Shown here piece after piece: positions 12,006 through 24,097 of a stretch of 64,000 nt of DNA. The position numbers and the translations under genes are program-made. Position 1 is the first letter of the stretch; each line of letters opens with the position of its first letter. Source of the stretch: Mixophyes australis. Its lineage: Eukaryota; Chordata; Amphibia; Anura; Limnodynastidae. Under the pieces are notes generated by a model. That model saw only the letters and a program-made list of their open reading frames with translations, made no database searches and had not been told where the DNA came from. The stretch is from the NCBI GenBank assembly GCA_036250195.1, contig JAVHZZ010000003.1, positions 340,075,375-340,139,374 on the forward strand, given 5' to 3'.

Positions 12006-12850
12006 AACTACTTTCGAAGCACCATTTCCAGCATCAGACTGGCCCACCAGAATACCAGGAGATCCACAGGTGCGTCCACTGCCTGCCCCACCTCCTACAG
12101 ACAGGAAAACCAGCAGACCGCCCACCCCACAGTACTCTTACCCCTCTCGGTTGCCCATCCAAACGTAGAGACTGGAGAGTGCTCTCCGCACCCAATGTGT
12201 GTGTGCGGTGTTGAAACTGCACTGTAGTAAAATCAAGTAAATTGAGAACAAACTAGTACTAGATGCACATTAGGATTAGGAAGGCACTGTGCATTGAGGA
12301 GAGGGAGGGCGGCTGCTGAATGTCAGTGGGTCCCAATATAAACAGCAGCTTTTATAATGGTATTTCAGTGTTTTCACAGCTGGCTGATACTGCTTCACTC
12401 ATTTTTAATGCACTAAAACCAGTTGCTTTTTATTGCATTAAAATCAGTGAAGGGTAACAAGCTGCAAGAAAGTAAACCAATGACTGATTGTCTATATCCA
12501 AACCCAGACAAAATGCATTAGAATGTCAAAGATGTATTATTTTTAATGATGCATACACATTTAAAATGTAAAAATCCCTGTACTGAAAAACTATTCATTA
12601 TAATTGTCGATGTATTAATATTTTGTGGATTTGTTTGTTTACATTTCCATTCTGCGTACAACATCTAAGGTTTCAGGCACTAAAGTTATATGATAGTAAG
12701 AATTTTTCAAATCATTTTTGCAGTTAAAAATGACAATTTCTATTACTTATTTAAAGTAACAGAAAATGGCTGTTATTTTAGAGGAAAGTGTGAGTAAGAA
12801 AAGGAATGGTGTAGGACACCATATCAGTGACTTGAGAGAGGCCTAAGAGC
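12006..12850. other. non-coding, no gene recognised
   Basis: A short C-rich segment (about 12,040-12,210) followed by AT-rich DNA. Nothing definable is visible. Confidence 0.5.
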
Positions 12851-12854
12851 AATG

Positions 12855-14072
12855 ATTGGATAGGGTGGAGATGGAATCATAAGATAGGGGGAGATGGAAT
12901 CATAGGATAGGGGGAGGTGGACTGATAGGATAGGGGGAGGTGGACTGATAGGATAGGGGGAGGTGGAATTATAGGATGGGAGGAGATGGAATGATAGGAT
13001 GGGGGGAGATGGAATGATAGGATGGGGGGAGATGGAATGATAGGATGGGTGGAGATGGAATGATAGGATAGGGGGAGATGGAATGATAGGATAGGGGGAG
13101 ATAGAATGATAGTATGTGGGGGGAGATGGAATGATAGGATAGGGGAGATGGAATGATAGTACGTGGGGGGAGATGGAATGATAGTATGTGGGGGGAGATG
13201 GAATGATAGTATGTGGGGGCAGATGGAATGATAGTATGGGGGAGATGGAATGATAGGATAGGGGGAGATGGAATGATGGGATAGGGGGAGATGGAATGAT
13301 AGTATGGGGGGGGAGATGGAATGATAGGATGGGGCAAGATGGAATGATAGTACCGGGGGAGATGGAATGATAGTATGTGGAGGGAGATGGAATGATAGGA
13401 TAGGGGGAGATGGAATGACAGTATGGGGAGATGGAATGATAGTATGGAGGGGAGATGGAATGATAGTATGTGAGGGGAGATGGAATGATAGTATGTGAGG
13501 GGAGATGGAATGATAGTATGGGGGAGGTGGAATGATAGGATGAGAGGAGATGGAATGATAGGACAGGGGGGAGATGAAATAATAGGATGGGGAAGTGGAA
13601 TGATAGGATAGGGGGAGGTGGAATTATAGGATGGGAGGAGATGGAATGATAGGATGGGGGGAGATGGAATGATAGGATGGGGGGAGATGGAATGATAGGA
13701 TAGGGGGAGATAGAATCATAGGATAGGGGGAGATGGAATCATAGGATAGGGGGAGATGGAATCATAGGATAGGGGGAGATGGAATCATAGGATGGGGGGA
13801 GATGGAATCATAGGATAGGGGGAGATGGAATCATAGGATAGGGGGAGGTGGACTGATAGGATAGGGGGAGGTGGAATGATAGGATAGGGGGAGATGAAAT
13901 AATAGGATGGGGAGATGGAATGATAGGATAGGGGGGAGATGAAATAATAGGATGGGGGAAATGGAATGATAGGATAGGGGGGAGATGAAATAATAGGATG
14001 GGGGAAATGGAATGATAGGATAGGGGGGAGATGAAATAATAGGATGGGGGAAATGGAATGATAGGATAGGGG
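12855..14072. repeat. 24-bp minisatellite (~50 copies)
   Basis: An array of GAGATGGAATGATAGGATAG followed by four or five G. Variants include TAGTATGTGGGG units and AATCATAGG units that cluster locally, and an alternating AAATAATAGGATGG variant near the 3' end. Open frames across it are repeat products. Confidence 0.95.
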
Positions 14073-14454
14073 GAGATGAAGGGAGGGGTGAGGGAACAAG
14101 GAATAGTGAAAGAGAGAAATAACACAAAGGCTGGGGAGCAGGAAGAAGAGAATGTTGTACCCTACACATGAAGCTAAACACACCTCCTGCATTACTGGAA
14201 CAGGGAACAATATTCTTGTTTGTACAGCGCACATTTGGAGGAGAATTAATGATATACAGGGAACGACTTGATTATATGGGAAGAGAGAATCAACTATCAA
14301 GATGGAGACATGTGGATGTTGATGTGGGGAAAATGTTGAGGGTGGTGATAGCCACATTTCTATGTCTGTGATAACCTACCCCATGGGTGGTGTACATGAG
14401 GTCGCTTATAAAATTTTGCAATGAGACCCACAACTGTATAGTTACAACCCTGTT
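14073..14454. other. non-coding
   Basis: Purine-rich transition out of the minisatellite, then unassigned sequence. Confidence 0.5.
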
Positions 14455-14560
14455 TATACACTCAGTGGCCACTGTATTAGGTACACCTGCAAGTTAATGC
14501 AAATATCTAATCAGCCAATCATCTGGCAGCTACACAATCCATTTAGTTAATCAATAAATG
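14455..14560 (+). mobile_element. Tc1/mariner terminal fragment
   Basis: TATACACTCAGTGGCCACTG, then TATTAGGTACACCTGCAAGT and ATCTAATCAGCCAATCAT, match the end of a widespread fish/amphibian Tc1-like transposon as I remember it. Similarity fades after about 14,560. The partner end is not visible nearby. Confidence 0.65.
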
Positions 14561-15180
14561 TTGTGGCCAAGTTGCATGCACACAAGTGTTGGTGTCAGCT
14601 ACAAGTATGTCATCGTGTGAGTGGGAAATAGTATAACGGACGTTGTACAGTTATCATCAACCCCAGTACTATAATTGTAAAACAGACTCATTTCATAATG
14701 CAATGAGAAATATTGGTATCATTATAGTCCTTTTCTTTTTCCAATTAAATATTTTCCCAAAAACCTCATCCATGACTGCTTTTAGCCCATCCAAGCAGGG
14801 TGGATCCCCTTGGCACTATCATCAATCTGTTTGGGGCCCAGCCCTTAGCAATTCAACAGAAGCCAGCCAGCACAACAGAATGCCTAAATACAAAGCCAAG
14901 TAGTAAAAATAATAAAATGGAGACACATAATAAAAATGGATTGCTCAATTGGGAGCATAAACCTAAGACCTGCAACCAATTATACAATTAAACAGGAGGA
15001 TTTCTTCACATTTCCAGTTAAAAATTTAAAAGTAAAGATAAATATATATATAAAATAGTCGGAAAATTTAGAATAGACAGTTAGAAAAATGTATTGGGAA
15101 CATAAGTGAATGGAATTTCATCATTTTGCAATGAAGACAGTAGGGGAAGTAGTTGTATGGCCGTATATACCCCCACTTCG

Positions 15181-15246
<66 letters not shown>

Positions 15247-17110
15247 GTGGGGAAAGTTGAAAGAAAGATTTTTGGTATGACATTATTGATGTTGTTATTT
15301 GCTGCCATCTACTGTCTTGTGGAGGAATAGTACCAAAATATTTGCGGTTTTGTTATTGCCCTTTATTTGTAAGGCTTTCTGCAATTCTACAGGACTATTG
15401 CGAGGTATGTTACAATTATTAATTTTTTATAATGATTAAGCCATGGCTTGCTTCATGTGCTGTCATTCTTCAGAGATTCGCTTATTTATTAGGAAAAAGA
15501 AAAGTTAATTGTAATATAATGAGAAAATGATTAAAAAAAAAAAAGAGTAAAAACTGGGAAAGTAACTCTAAATCACAATGTATTCATAAATATAATGGAA
15601 AAAAAAATATTAATCAGAGTCTGGCTTTAATTTAGTAGAAACATTTTCTATTACAAGTAACAGATTCTAGCAAGTATTTTGTAACACTGCTCAAAAGTGC
15701 AAATGAGCAGTAACACACAGTTGTCCTTTATAGGATATTTAGGCCAGGATGGATTATCATGAGTAAAAACCCAATACCAGAAAATACTTACCTGGGGTTG
15801 GGCATTCATATAGTCCAATACCTTGCGGCTGCTCAGGGTGCTCCTGCTTGCTCTAGGCCAGCAGGATTGAGGAGAATGTGGCAGACATCGCTGGACCTGT
15901 CTCCAGTCCCAGTGTACAGACTGGCAGCTTGATGCCACTAGCAACATATTACCAGCTTGAGTAACAGCGGGAACGTGTAAAATACTGTGGGAACCACCAC
16001 ATCTAGCAAATGTCATACCTCATGTCATGGTTTCTTTGGGACTAGGTTTTACTTATGAATTCCACCCATCTTTTTTTCTAAATGCATACATAGGGAACTT
16101 TAAAGTCCAGCAGTTCACCACCAGAGTACAGAAGCATGGCCCATGTAAGATCTTCATAAGAAGGACCATAAACAGACAATAAATAAATGCATGTCAAATC
16201 ACTTTCAAATACACTAAGCTACAAAGTGTATGATAGCTTTTAAAATGATGTGAGCCACAGAAAAAGGTTTAGAGAGCCACATTTCACATAGACCGCACAC
16301 TGGGTAGTTTTACAGTAAGGAAGCACCAGAGAATCATAACCCTTTCATGGGCAAAGTATAGAGCTGAGATTCTAACATAGACCCAGAAAAAGATGATAGC
16401 CATGATCACTAACTCTAAGGACAAATGCTATGGGTCACATAAACACGTCTTCGCTGTCACTGAGATTACTCTTCTCATTATTGAATAGTTGAGAGTAGTG
16501 ATTCGCACAGCTGTAAGCCCTAATTGCACAAAGTGAGGTAAGATGCATAAACACACTGTCTGCTATATGTTTCTCTCTGTTCTGGGAGGTGACAGAATAC
16601 TCTCATGCTTTGGGCTTAAGGTTGATGTAAAACATACCATGACGGGTCACGACACAGCACACCCAGCATGTGGGATCAGTTATAGCTTTCATTTGAAGTG
16701 TGAGGTGACCTGTTCCAAGTGCTGTGATAGAATGATTGCAGCCATATGGTGTGTATTGTTAACAATCAGGGGTGATATGTTGCCAAAGAGGCATTAGTTC
16801 AAAAAGCAGTAAAAGAAAATGAAGTTATTACAACTCCTTGACCTGTTATGTGAGACGCCGATTCATATTCAGAAAATATGGCTTGTGTTTTGAAGCTTGC
16901 ATGGAATTATACAAATATCCAGAATAAATTCTGAACTTAAAATTTTAAAAAAGATGGTTTTGGTTGGCATTAAGTAAGATAATGTTACCTAAGCTCCTGT
17001 GGTTACCCGATCCAGCAGATCACCGGATGATGGTAACAGTCCAGTGCAGAAGATTCTCTTTCCTACATGGGCAGATCCCCAAACCTACAGCACCGTTTCC
17101 CCTGTGACTT
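14561..17110. other. non-coding, with a (TA)n microsatellite at 15,184-15,242
   Basis: AT-rich DNA with a long perfect (TA)n run and one open stretch with a good splice donor on the minus strand (listed separately). No gene or element is otherwise recognised. Confidence 0.5.
15796..16016 (-). other. possible orphan exon, minus strand
   Basis: An ATG-initiated frame (MTFARCGGSHSILHVPAVTQ...) runs about 73 codons to a strong donor, CCCCAG|GTAAGTATTTTC, near 15,795. The frame continues open into the putative intron to 15,651. I recognise no domain, and no partner exon was found. It could be part of an unrecognised repeat. Confidence 0.2.
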
Positions 17111-17119
17111 TCTCACTCA

Positions 17120-17405
17120 TATAGAACACACAACTCGCTCTACCTTGTGACAGATAGTAGATGGCAGCCAAACATAAAACCGAACATCAGAGGATTGAAT
17201 AAACATTGCCTGTCTGATAAATCCCAATCTATCCTGCCAAGTCTCAACAATGCAGGTGGTAGTGTGATAATGTGGGGTATGTTTTTGTGGTTTGAATCCC
17301 ACAGGACATGTGACCATAGCTGATCAGGTGCATCCCTTCATGTTAGCGTGTCCATCTGTGAATGTATATCCAGCCTTTGGAGCTGAAGCTGCCCTTTACA
17401 TGTGC
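17120..17405 (+). pseudogene. Tc1-like transposase remnant
   Basis: NNAGGSVIMWGMFLW at about 17,246-17,290 matches the Tc1 transposase box GG.VMVWG.FSW. It is followed in another frame by NPTGHVTIADQVHPFM, matching the region leading to the QDNAPCH box. Upstream, the DNA encoding a degenerate W..V.WSDES box is present but has stops. The catalytic DD34E core is therefore broken, and the third-acid region is missing. It may come from the same family as the Tc1 end at 14.5 kb, but 2.6 kb apart they need not be one copy. Confidence 0.65.
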
Positions 17406-17920
17406 CTTGTTAGTACAGCAATGTGTAGGTCTTCATATTTTACCAAGATAATTTTGGTAGGTTTGGTATCACAGAATTGATTTATGTATTACATACCATA
17501 GCAGGCAACGCAGGCATCAGCCTAAGGCCCAGAGGGCCCTAAGGGGATATGTTGCCTATGAGTATTGATTATCAGGCACATTTTTCAGTTCCATTAGCAG
17601 GAGATTTGTGCAATGTAGGTGGGGCTCTGGGCTATGTGGCTGTTTGGTCTGTGCTGTTTCAGGAGGAACAGTGTTATGTGTCTGGGGGTCTAGTGCAGTG
17701 TGACAAGGAAAAAAAAATTTGCCCGTAAGATGCACATTACCGCTGTACGCATGTTCACTGGAAATGTGTACTCATATCTTCATATATACATATTTGCATA
17801 ACATTCATTTGATACTTCTTGTGATAGTAAAATGGATGAGAGTAAAATCGCTGTAGGATAGACAAGATGGTTGAAGCATAAACTTAACAATAAGGGGGAG
17901 ATTCAATTGCTGGCGATGCG
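17406..17920. other. non-coding
   Basis: No gene is recognised. A TAAGGCCCAGAGGGCCCTAA palindrome lies near 17,523. Confidence 0.5.
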
Positions 17921-17924
17921 CCAC

Positions 17925-18600
17925 CTGGGGGTAAATGTATCAAGCTCCAATTATGAAAATCCAGGGATTTTCTCGCAGCTGTTTCATCTCGCAGATGTAT
18001 TAAAGTGAGATACAAAATCGATAGAGATCAAAGTCCTGACTGTTTGCTACTCTAGCTATACAAGTCTCAAATGTATGAAGCTGCGATTAAGGAAACTCTC
18101 CTGAGTTTGCTTTAAAAATCGCTAAATACAACACTCTGCTAAGCTGCTTGGTAGCAGCGTGATTAGTAAACACATGACTGTTACACTGTCTGTCTATACA
18201 GCCAAAGGTCCGGCAGCTGTCAAAAATGTAAAAATAGATTAAATTTTTTCTAAAAAAAAAGCGTGGGGTCCCTCCACCCGGCCACTATTAACCCTAGTGC
18301 TGCCGGCCTGGTGCTGGTTGTGTGAATATCGGGGGGAAATTTGCATGCCCCACCCCCTCGATTTTCACTCAACCAGCACTAGGCAAACCAGCGGGGTTGG
18401 TGGCATTATAGCAGGGGGATACGCAGAAGGGGTCCCCCTGCCATAATGACAAACAACCCCAGGCTGTTCAGCGCTGGGCTGTATTCCCTAGGGAGTGGGG
18501 TCTGCCAAAAAAAACGAGCGGGCCCCTCCTATAGGGACACCCAGCCCAGTGCTGAACGCTCTTCCTACACCCCTGGGCAGTGGGTGTAGGGTAATAATGA
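17925..18600. repeat. interspersed repeat, MITE-like
   Basis: It starts with GGGGGTAAATGTATCAAGCT, a MITE-terminus-like sequence, and continues with GC-rich blocks containing paired inverted motifs such as ACCAGCACTAGG with CCTAGTGCTG, and GGGGGATACGCAG with GTCCCCCTGCC. A right terminus was not found. No coding region. Confidence 0.45.
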
Positions 18601-19829
18601 CGAATTAGTAGTTTAAAAAAAACAAATGGACGCCATTTTGTTTTGTGGAACTACAGGTCTCAGCCAGCCATGTTGGCACTTATTCTGTGCACAGCTTTAG
18701 ATTTGTGGTATTAGCACACTAACTAGTCTGCTTTATGGTAACTATCCCAGTGTGACGTGTACTGTATACTCCAAGACAGAGTGAGTTGCATGAATACTTT
18801 ATTATCCAGTTAAGTGTCCATCACTTGTGATCTATAGCCAAAGTGATCAGAGCCCTGGATCAGTATTTAGCAGATGGCAGACTGCAAGCAGGTGCCGGAA
18901 AGCACACATCGATACAGATATCCGAACATCGGATTTGACAGTATGGCAGAGAGGAACAGCCAGCAGAGGGTTGAACTGATTGAGAGCGGGTGTCAGAGTG
19001 ATAATAGACATGGCATCCACGAATATCTCCTACACTTACATATTCTGGGAAGATCGTCAGCTAAGACAGGTGAGTACCGTCAGTAGACTGACCTAATGAA
19101 TGCGAGTGACTTGATTCCTGCTTGAAGCAAAAAATGTTCATATATGATTAGAGTGTGGTACAGAGCAAACAACCCAGATTAACATATATCTTTATTCACC
19201 TGTATGGAACACTTATGATTATATTATATTTATCAGATTGACAAACCATCTGATTATTTACCAATCCATGGAAAAGATTCTGAATTGAAATATACACGAG
19301 ACATCAGGCTTTATAATAGAACTATTCTTTCGGAATCAATAACAGCAGTGTACACTGAACTTGTTGTCATTCGAGATGATCAGTTTTGTACAACGTATTA
19401 TATAATTGTGGGCCCACACACAAATAATACACTATAGATACTGGATAAAAAGACTGCTGATTGAATATCCTTATATATTAGATATGTTGCTCATTAAGAG
19501 ACATCTAATCGTGAATAAGTGCATTAAACATTTCACTGCTAGAAATCATTTTAAACATGTTATTGCTGGAAATGGTTTAATATATCACTTTCTAGACATA
19601 TTTTTATATGTGATCACAACCTCAGATAGTTTTTATATTTTAACTGATCACAAGTTATTGTTTTTTATATATGTATTATTGATTAAACAGACTATTTGAT
19701 TCATTTGGTGACCAAGAGTTTACAATTTCATATATTATTATGTATGTTTTATAGATTTAATTTTGATTAGCACTGCAGGAGTCTATTTCTATTTCCGTAG
19801 AACCAAAGATGCTTTATACCAATTGTAAT
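18601..19829. other. unassigned; includes a possible first exon at 18,874-19,068
   Basis: An ATG frame (MADCKQVPESTHRYRYPNIG...) of about 65 codons runs to AAGACAG|GTGAGTACC near 19,068, a good donor. It resembles no family I know and no downstream exon was identified. The rest is AT-rich with short open frames. Confidence 0.3.
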
Positions 19830-20218
19830 TAGAGATGGGCGGGCTCGGGTCCCCGTGATCCGAACCCACCCGAATTTCGCCTCTCCGTCCGAGTACCGAG
19901 CCGAGCAGGCTCGGCACTCTCCCGCCCATTCGGAATCGAAATTGAGGCAAAACATCATTGTGACGTATTCGTATTTCAGAGCTCGGTTCTCGTGAGACTT
20001 GAAAAGCATAAATACCCGCATACACAGCAATCCATCGCCATTTGACAGAGGAAGAGAGCAGGGTTAGGTCACAGGCTGTATTAGAGACAGAGCAATAATT
20101 GTACACCTTATTACTTCAATTCTAATCTATTCAATTCTGTTATTATTAACAAATCTATTAGCAATTGTTAGAGCAGGAAGAGAGGAGGATACAGGAGGCT
20201 TTTATTTCAATATTTAGC

Positions 20219-21160
20219 ACTACAAGTGCTTTGGAGTGTCCCATATTCCCCAGTGTGAAACAATAATTTTTCTGGCTGTCAAAAGTCATATTTGTCAGCA
20301 ATATCTATACAATTTTTTGCACTACAAGTGCTTTGGGGTGTCCCATATTCCCCAGTGTGAAACAATAATTTTTCTGGCTGTAAAAAGTGATATTTATCAG
20401 CAGTATCTATACATTTTTTTGCACTACAAGTGCTTTGGGGTGTCCCATATTCCCCAATGTGAAACAATAATTTTCTGACTGTAAAAAGTGATATTTATCA
20501 GCATTATCTATACAATTTTTTACACTACAAGTGCTTTCGGGTGTCCCATTTTCTCCAGTGTGAAACAATAATTTTTCTGGCTGTCAAAAGTCATATTTGT
20601 CAGCAATATCTATACAATTTTATGCACTACAAGTGCTTTGGGGTGTCCCATATTCCCCAGTGTGAAACAATAATTTTTCTGGCTGTAAAAAGTGATATTT
20701 ATCAGCAGTATCTATACATTTTTTTGCACTACAAGTGCTTTGGGGTGTCCCATATTCCCCAATGTGAAACAATAATTTTCTGACTGTAAAAAGTGATATT
20801 TATCAGCATTATCTATACAATTTTTTACACTACAAGTGCTTTTGGGTGTCCCATTTTCTCCAGTGTGAAACAATAATTTTTCTGGCTGTAAAAAGTGATA
20901 TTTATTAGCAGTATCTATACATTTTTTTGCACTACAAGTGCTTTGGGGTGTCCAATATTCCCCAGTGTGAAACAATAATTTTTCTGACTGTAAAAAGTGA
21001 TATTTATCAGCAGTATCTATACAATTTTTTGCACTACCAGTGCTTTGGGGTGTCCCATATTCCCCAGTGTGAAACATTAATATTTCTGGCTGTCAAAAGT
21101 CATATTTAGCAGCAGTATCTATCTATACAATATTTTGCACTACAAGTGGTTTGGGCTCAT
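20219..21160. repeat. ~102-bp tandem array with three-unit higher-order period
   Basis: Nine copies of a unit with GCACTACAAGTGCTTTGGGG, TCCCATATTCCCCAGTGTG and AAACAATAATTTTTCTG. Variant units with TTTTCTCCAGTG recur about 305 bp apart (20,549 and 20,852), so the array grew at least partly as triplets. It lies between the hAT left end and the transposase-like frame, in its presumed 5' leader. Confidence 0.85.
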
Positions 21161-21164
21161 TAAA

Positions 21165-22684
21165 ATGGATTCAAAGCAGTCCACATATGAGCAGAATCAG
21201 CAAGCAGGTGCTGGCACCAGTCCTGATGGTAGTGTTCCCAGTACGTCATCTGGTAAAGCCTATGTAAGAGTACATAGTCTTTTTAAATCAGGGAAAAAAA
21301 CACACACCCAAAAAAAAGTTACCATGTTGAAGCGAAAAAGAAGTGTAACTGAGGAAAAGTTAACTGCCGATAAAAAAAAAATTGCCAACATGCCATTCTA
21401 CACACGCAGTGGCAAAGAAAGAATGAGGCCTTCGCCTTTCTCTATTAGTGGCAGATCAAAAAATTTTACTGAGCCTTCTTCTTGTACGGTCACGAGTGAC
21501 CAAGCAAGACCAATTAATTTAAAAGTGGTGCACAACTACTGTTACGCATCAAAGCCGAGCTGCAAGAAAACAGTAAAGCATTAGAGGATAATGTATGCTC
21601 TGAATCAGAAATGACACCAATCCCTGTGGAGAGTCCATCCACCAGTGGTATGTCTAATCGTGAGCATTCTGTTTGTGTACCCATAAAGAGGGGCCCTTTC
21701 AGCAGTTCTGCTGATGTGTGCCTGAACAGCCCGAGTGTAGCCGGTGATACACAAATAGAGGATGCCACTTTGGAAATAGAAGAGGATGAGGGGGAGATTT
21801 GTGTAGGCGACGAGGGCGCTAATGAGGATGTTGATGAGAATGAGTTTGTTTGTGTAAGTCCTGCACCAGTGACAGTAGTTCTGGCACGTGACAAGAAAAA
21901 GGCCATTGTCATGCCTGGCCATAAAACAAAAAATTCCACCTCTTATGTGTGGAATTATTTCTACCCCAATCCAAACAACAATTGTATAGCCATTTGTAGT
22001 GTATGTCAAGCCACAGTCAGTTGAGGGAGAGACCTTAACCATCTTGGAACCTCGTCTATGTTACGCCATTTAGCTAGAGTTCATGGCAAAGTGTTGGGAA
22101 AAGCTGAAAGTTCTTTCAAAAAAAATACCAGCACTCCATCATCAGCTAGGACCCTCCGGTCACCGACATCCCAACGGCTACAAAATACACCCACCACACC
22201 ATCTTCATCAATATCCTCAGTATTGCCCATAACTCCATCCAATACGAGTATAAACATGCAAAGGATGGTGGAGGATTATTTTCAAGAGGTAATTGATATG
22301 GAAATGTCAGACAGTCCCTTTCCTTACTTCGAGAAAAAGCAGGCCATTTGGAAACCCATGTACAAACTTGCTTTGCAATACCTAAGCTGCCCACCCTCCA
22401 GTGTGTACTCTGAACGAGTGTTCAGCACAGCCGGGAACTTAGTCAGTGATCGCCGTAGAAGGTTACTTCCCAAAAATGTGGAGAAAATTATGTTTATAAA
22501 AATGAACTACATCTTCCACGAGGAAGGCCTTCACCATCAAAGACATCCAAGCACTGACTGTTCTCTAATGGCGGATTCAAGCGGCGATGAATTGATAGTG
22601 TGTGATGATGACGTACACACGGATGAGGGTGAGGATGAAGCTCCAGATGATGATGATAACATGTTTTTAAAACTTTCTATTTAA
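21165..22684 (+). pseudogene. internally deleted hAT transposase (BED finger + dimerisation domain)
   Basis: A frame opens at ATG 21,165 (MDSKQSTYEQNQQAG) and ends at 21,584. Coding sense resumes one frame over near 21,515 (KAELQENSKALEDN) and runs to an in-frame TGA at 22,022, then on to 22,684. A BED-type zinc finger is visible: SYVWNYF near 21,943, then C-x2-C, then LRHLARVHG near 22,064. The C-terminal hAT dimerisation motif is PPSSVYSERVFSTAGNLVSD near 22,391. About 300 residues of catalytic DDE core usual between them are missing. One frameshift plus one stop (AGA at the same place in the copy at 59 kb) make this copy non-functional. Confidence 0.8.
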
Positions 22685-23265
22685 GTCTAGGGTGCAATCT
22701 ACCCCCAAATAGGGACTTGGGGCATTTCCATATCACGTACCGTCTTGAAAGGCTGCTGTTTTGGCAATTTCTTATTATGGGTAGGGTGTCCTACACAGAC
22801 TGACCCCAAACTGGCTTTGTCCATTTCATTTAATATTGTACAGTCTATAACGGCTGATTTTTTTTTGTATTTTCTACAAGTGGAGGGGGGCCTATAGAGA
22901 CAGGAACCAAACTGCCTTTGTCCATTTCTTTACATATTTAAATAGAAGTGTAGGGTGTAATATACACCCAAAGACGATGGCTGCATTGCCAATGTGCATA
23001 GATGGAGAGGAAGACAATCTGGTTTGTGTGTAGAATTAATGAAGGCCTACCTACCAGGGATTAAACTGTATTTTTGATCATTTATTAGCTTTACAATTAC
23101 ATTACTTATCCAAGAAACAGGTGGAACACTAAATTTGGTTATTTTATGCCCAAAAACATTGATTTTCCAACAAAATAGCAAAACAAAACCAAATAAAACC
23201 AAAACATGACCGTAATCCAGATCCAAAACCAAAACCAAAACACTGGGGTCAGTGAGCATCTCTAA

Positions 23266-23425
23266 TTCAGACCCATCAGCAATGATAGTGATCAATGGGA
23301 CACCATCCAATAGGGTTATTATCCAAAACGGTACTAGACAAAGATGTCCGCTGTCATCCATGATCTTCACTCTGGTTATTGAACCCTTACCGGCAGTTAT
23401 TAGATCTTCACAAGTATACCAGGTA
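23266..23425 (+). pseudogene. L1-type reverse transcriptase fragment
   Basis: SAMIVINGTPSNRVIIQNGTRQRCPLSS then MIFTLVIEPL matches the L1/Tx1 RT block (VNG..S..F.I..GTRQGCPLSP.LF.L..EPL), with RQR in place of RQG. Only this block remains. Confidence 0.65.
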
Positions 23426-24097
23426 TTCCTCCGCTCTTTTTCAGATTACAAACTGATCTGGCTTTGTGGCGCTCCTTTAAAATTTATTGGCCAGGCAGTA
23501 TAATTATATATTTTATGTATTCCTTATTTATCTTTAAACTTTAGTCTTCTTACCTTAAGGCTTTTAAAGGTGTGTTTATTCTGCACCATTTGTGCAGCGT
23601 GCATGTAACATGTACATTAATCCCCTTAATACTTAAAAGATCACAGGAGACCAAACTCGGTTTATTTTTTTATTCCATGCTTCTTAATTGCACTTAGATT
23701 AACCTAAATGCTAAACAATTTAGTGTCATGCTTCTTAATTGCACTTAGATTAACCTTAATTCTTCTGCATTGGGACCATTACCATTTTGCACTTAGATTA
23801 ACCTTAATTCTTCTGCATGGGACCATTACCATTGTCAGTGTGTCTAAACAGATTAACCTAAATGCTAAATAATTTAGTGTCATGCTTCTTAATTGCACTT
23901 AGATTAACCTTAATTCTTCTGCATGGGACCATTACCATTGTCAGTGTGTCTAAAAACCTTGCACCTTTTCTAAACCTAACTTATTTGTTTTTCCTTTTCT
24001 TCTTTTTTTCTTTTTTTTTGCATTTTCTGAATGCTCTTTAGGGTGAGGTGACTCCGGCAGGTGGAGCAGGTCACCGTCATCGTCACGTCGTATGCCT
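23426..24097. repeat. local duplications downstream of the protamine-like gene
   Basis: From 23,680 to 23,955, blocks such as CTTCTTAATTGCACTTAGAT and TTCTGCATGGGACCATTACC occur three times in overlapping arrangement. On the minus strand this is the presumed 3' untranslated and flanking region of the gene at 24.1-24.4 kb. Two AATAAA signals (minus strand, 23,661-23,666 and 23,669-23,674) lie about 430 bp past its stop. Confidence 0.6.

Larger units (their letters stand above)
19830..23264 (+). mobile_element. 3.4-kb hAT transposon, copy 1
   Basis: The ends are TAGAGATGGGCGGGCTCGG (left) and, inverted, TAGAGATGCTCACTGACCCC (right). The left end is followed by a GATA/TATA-like promoter region, a ~102-bp tandem array and a BED-finger hAT gene remnant. 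A related, smaller element lies at 59,060-60,032. The 8 bases flanking each end (ATTGTAAT and ATTCAGAC) do not match, so a target duplication is not preserved. The right flank is L1 sequence while the left is not, suggesting rearrangement after insertion. Confidence 0.75.

Noticed and set aside
12969..14357. Several minus-strand frames of 105-190 codons rich in Ser/Pro/Ile
   Set aside because: All arise from the 24-bp minisatellite.
20219..21160. CRISPR-like regularly spaced repeat
   Set aside because: Units are contiguous tandem repeats without unique spacers, inside a eukaryotic hAT element.
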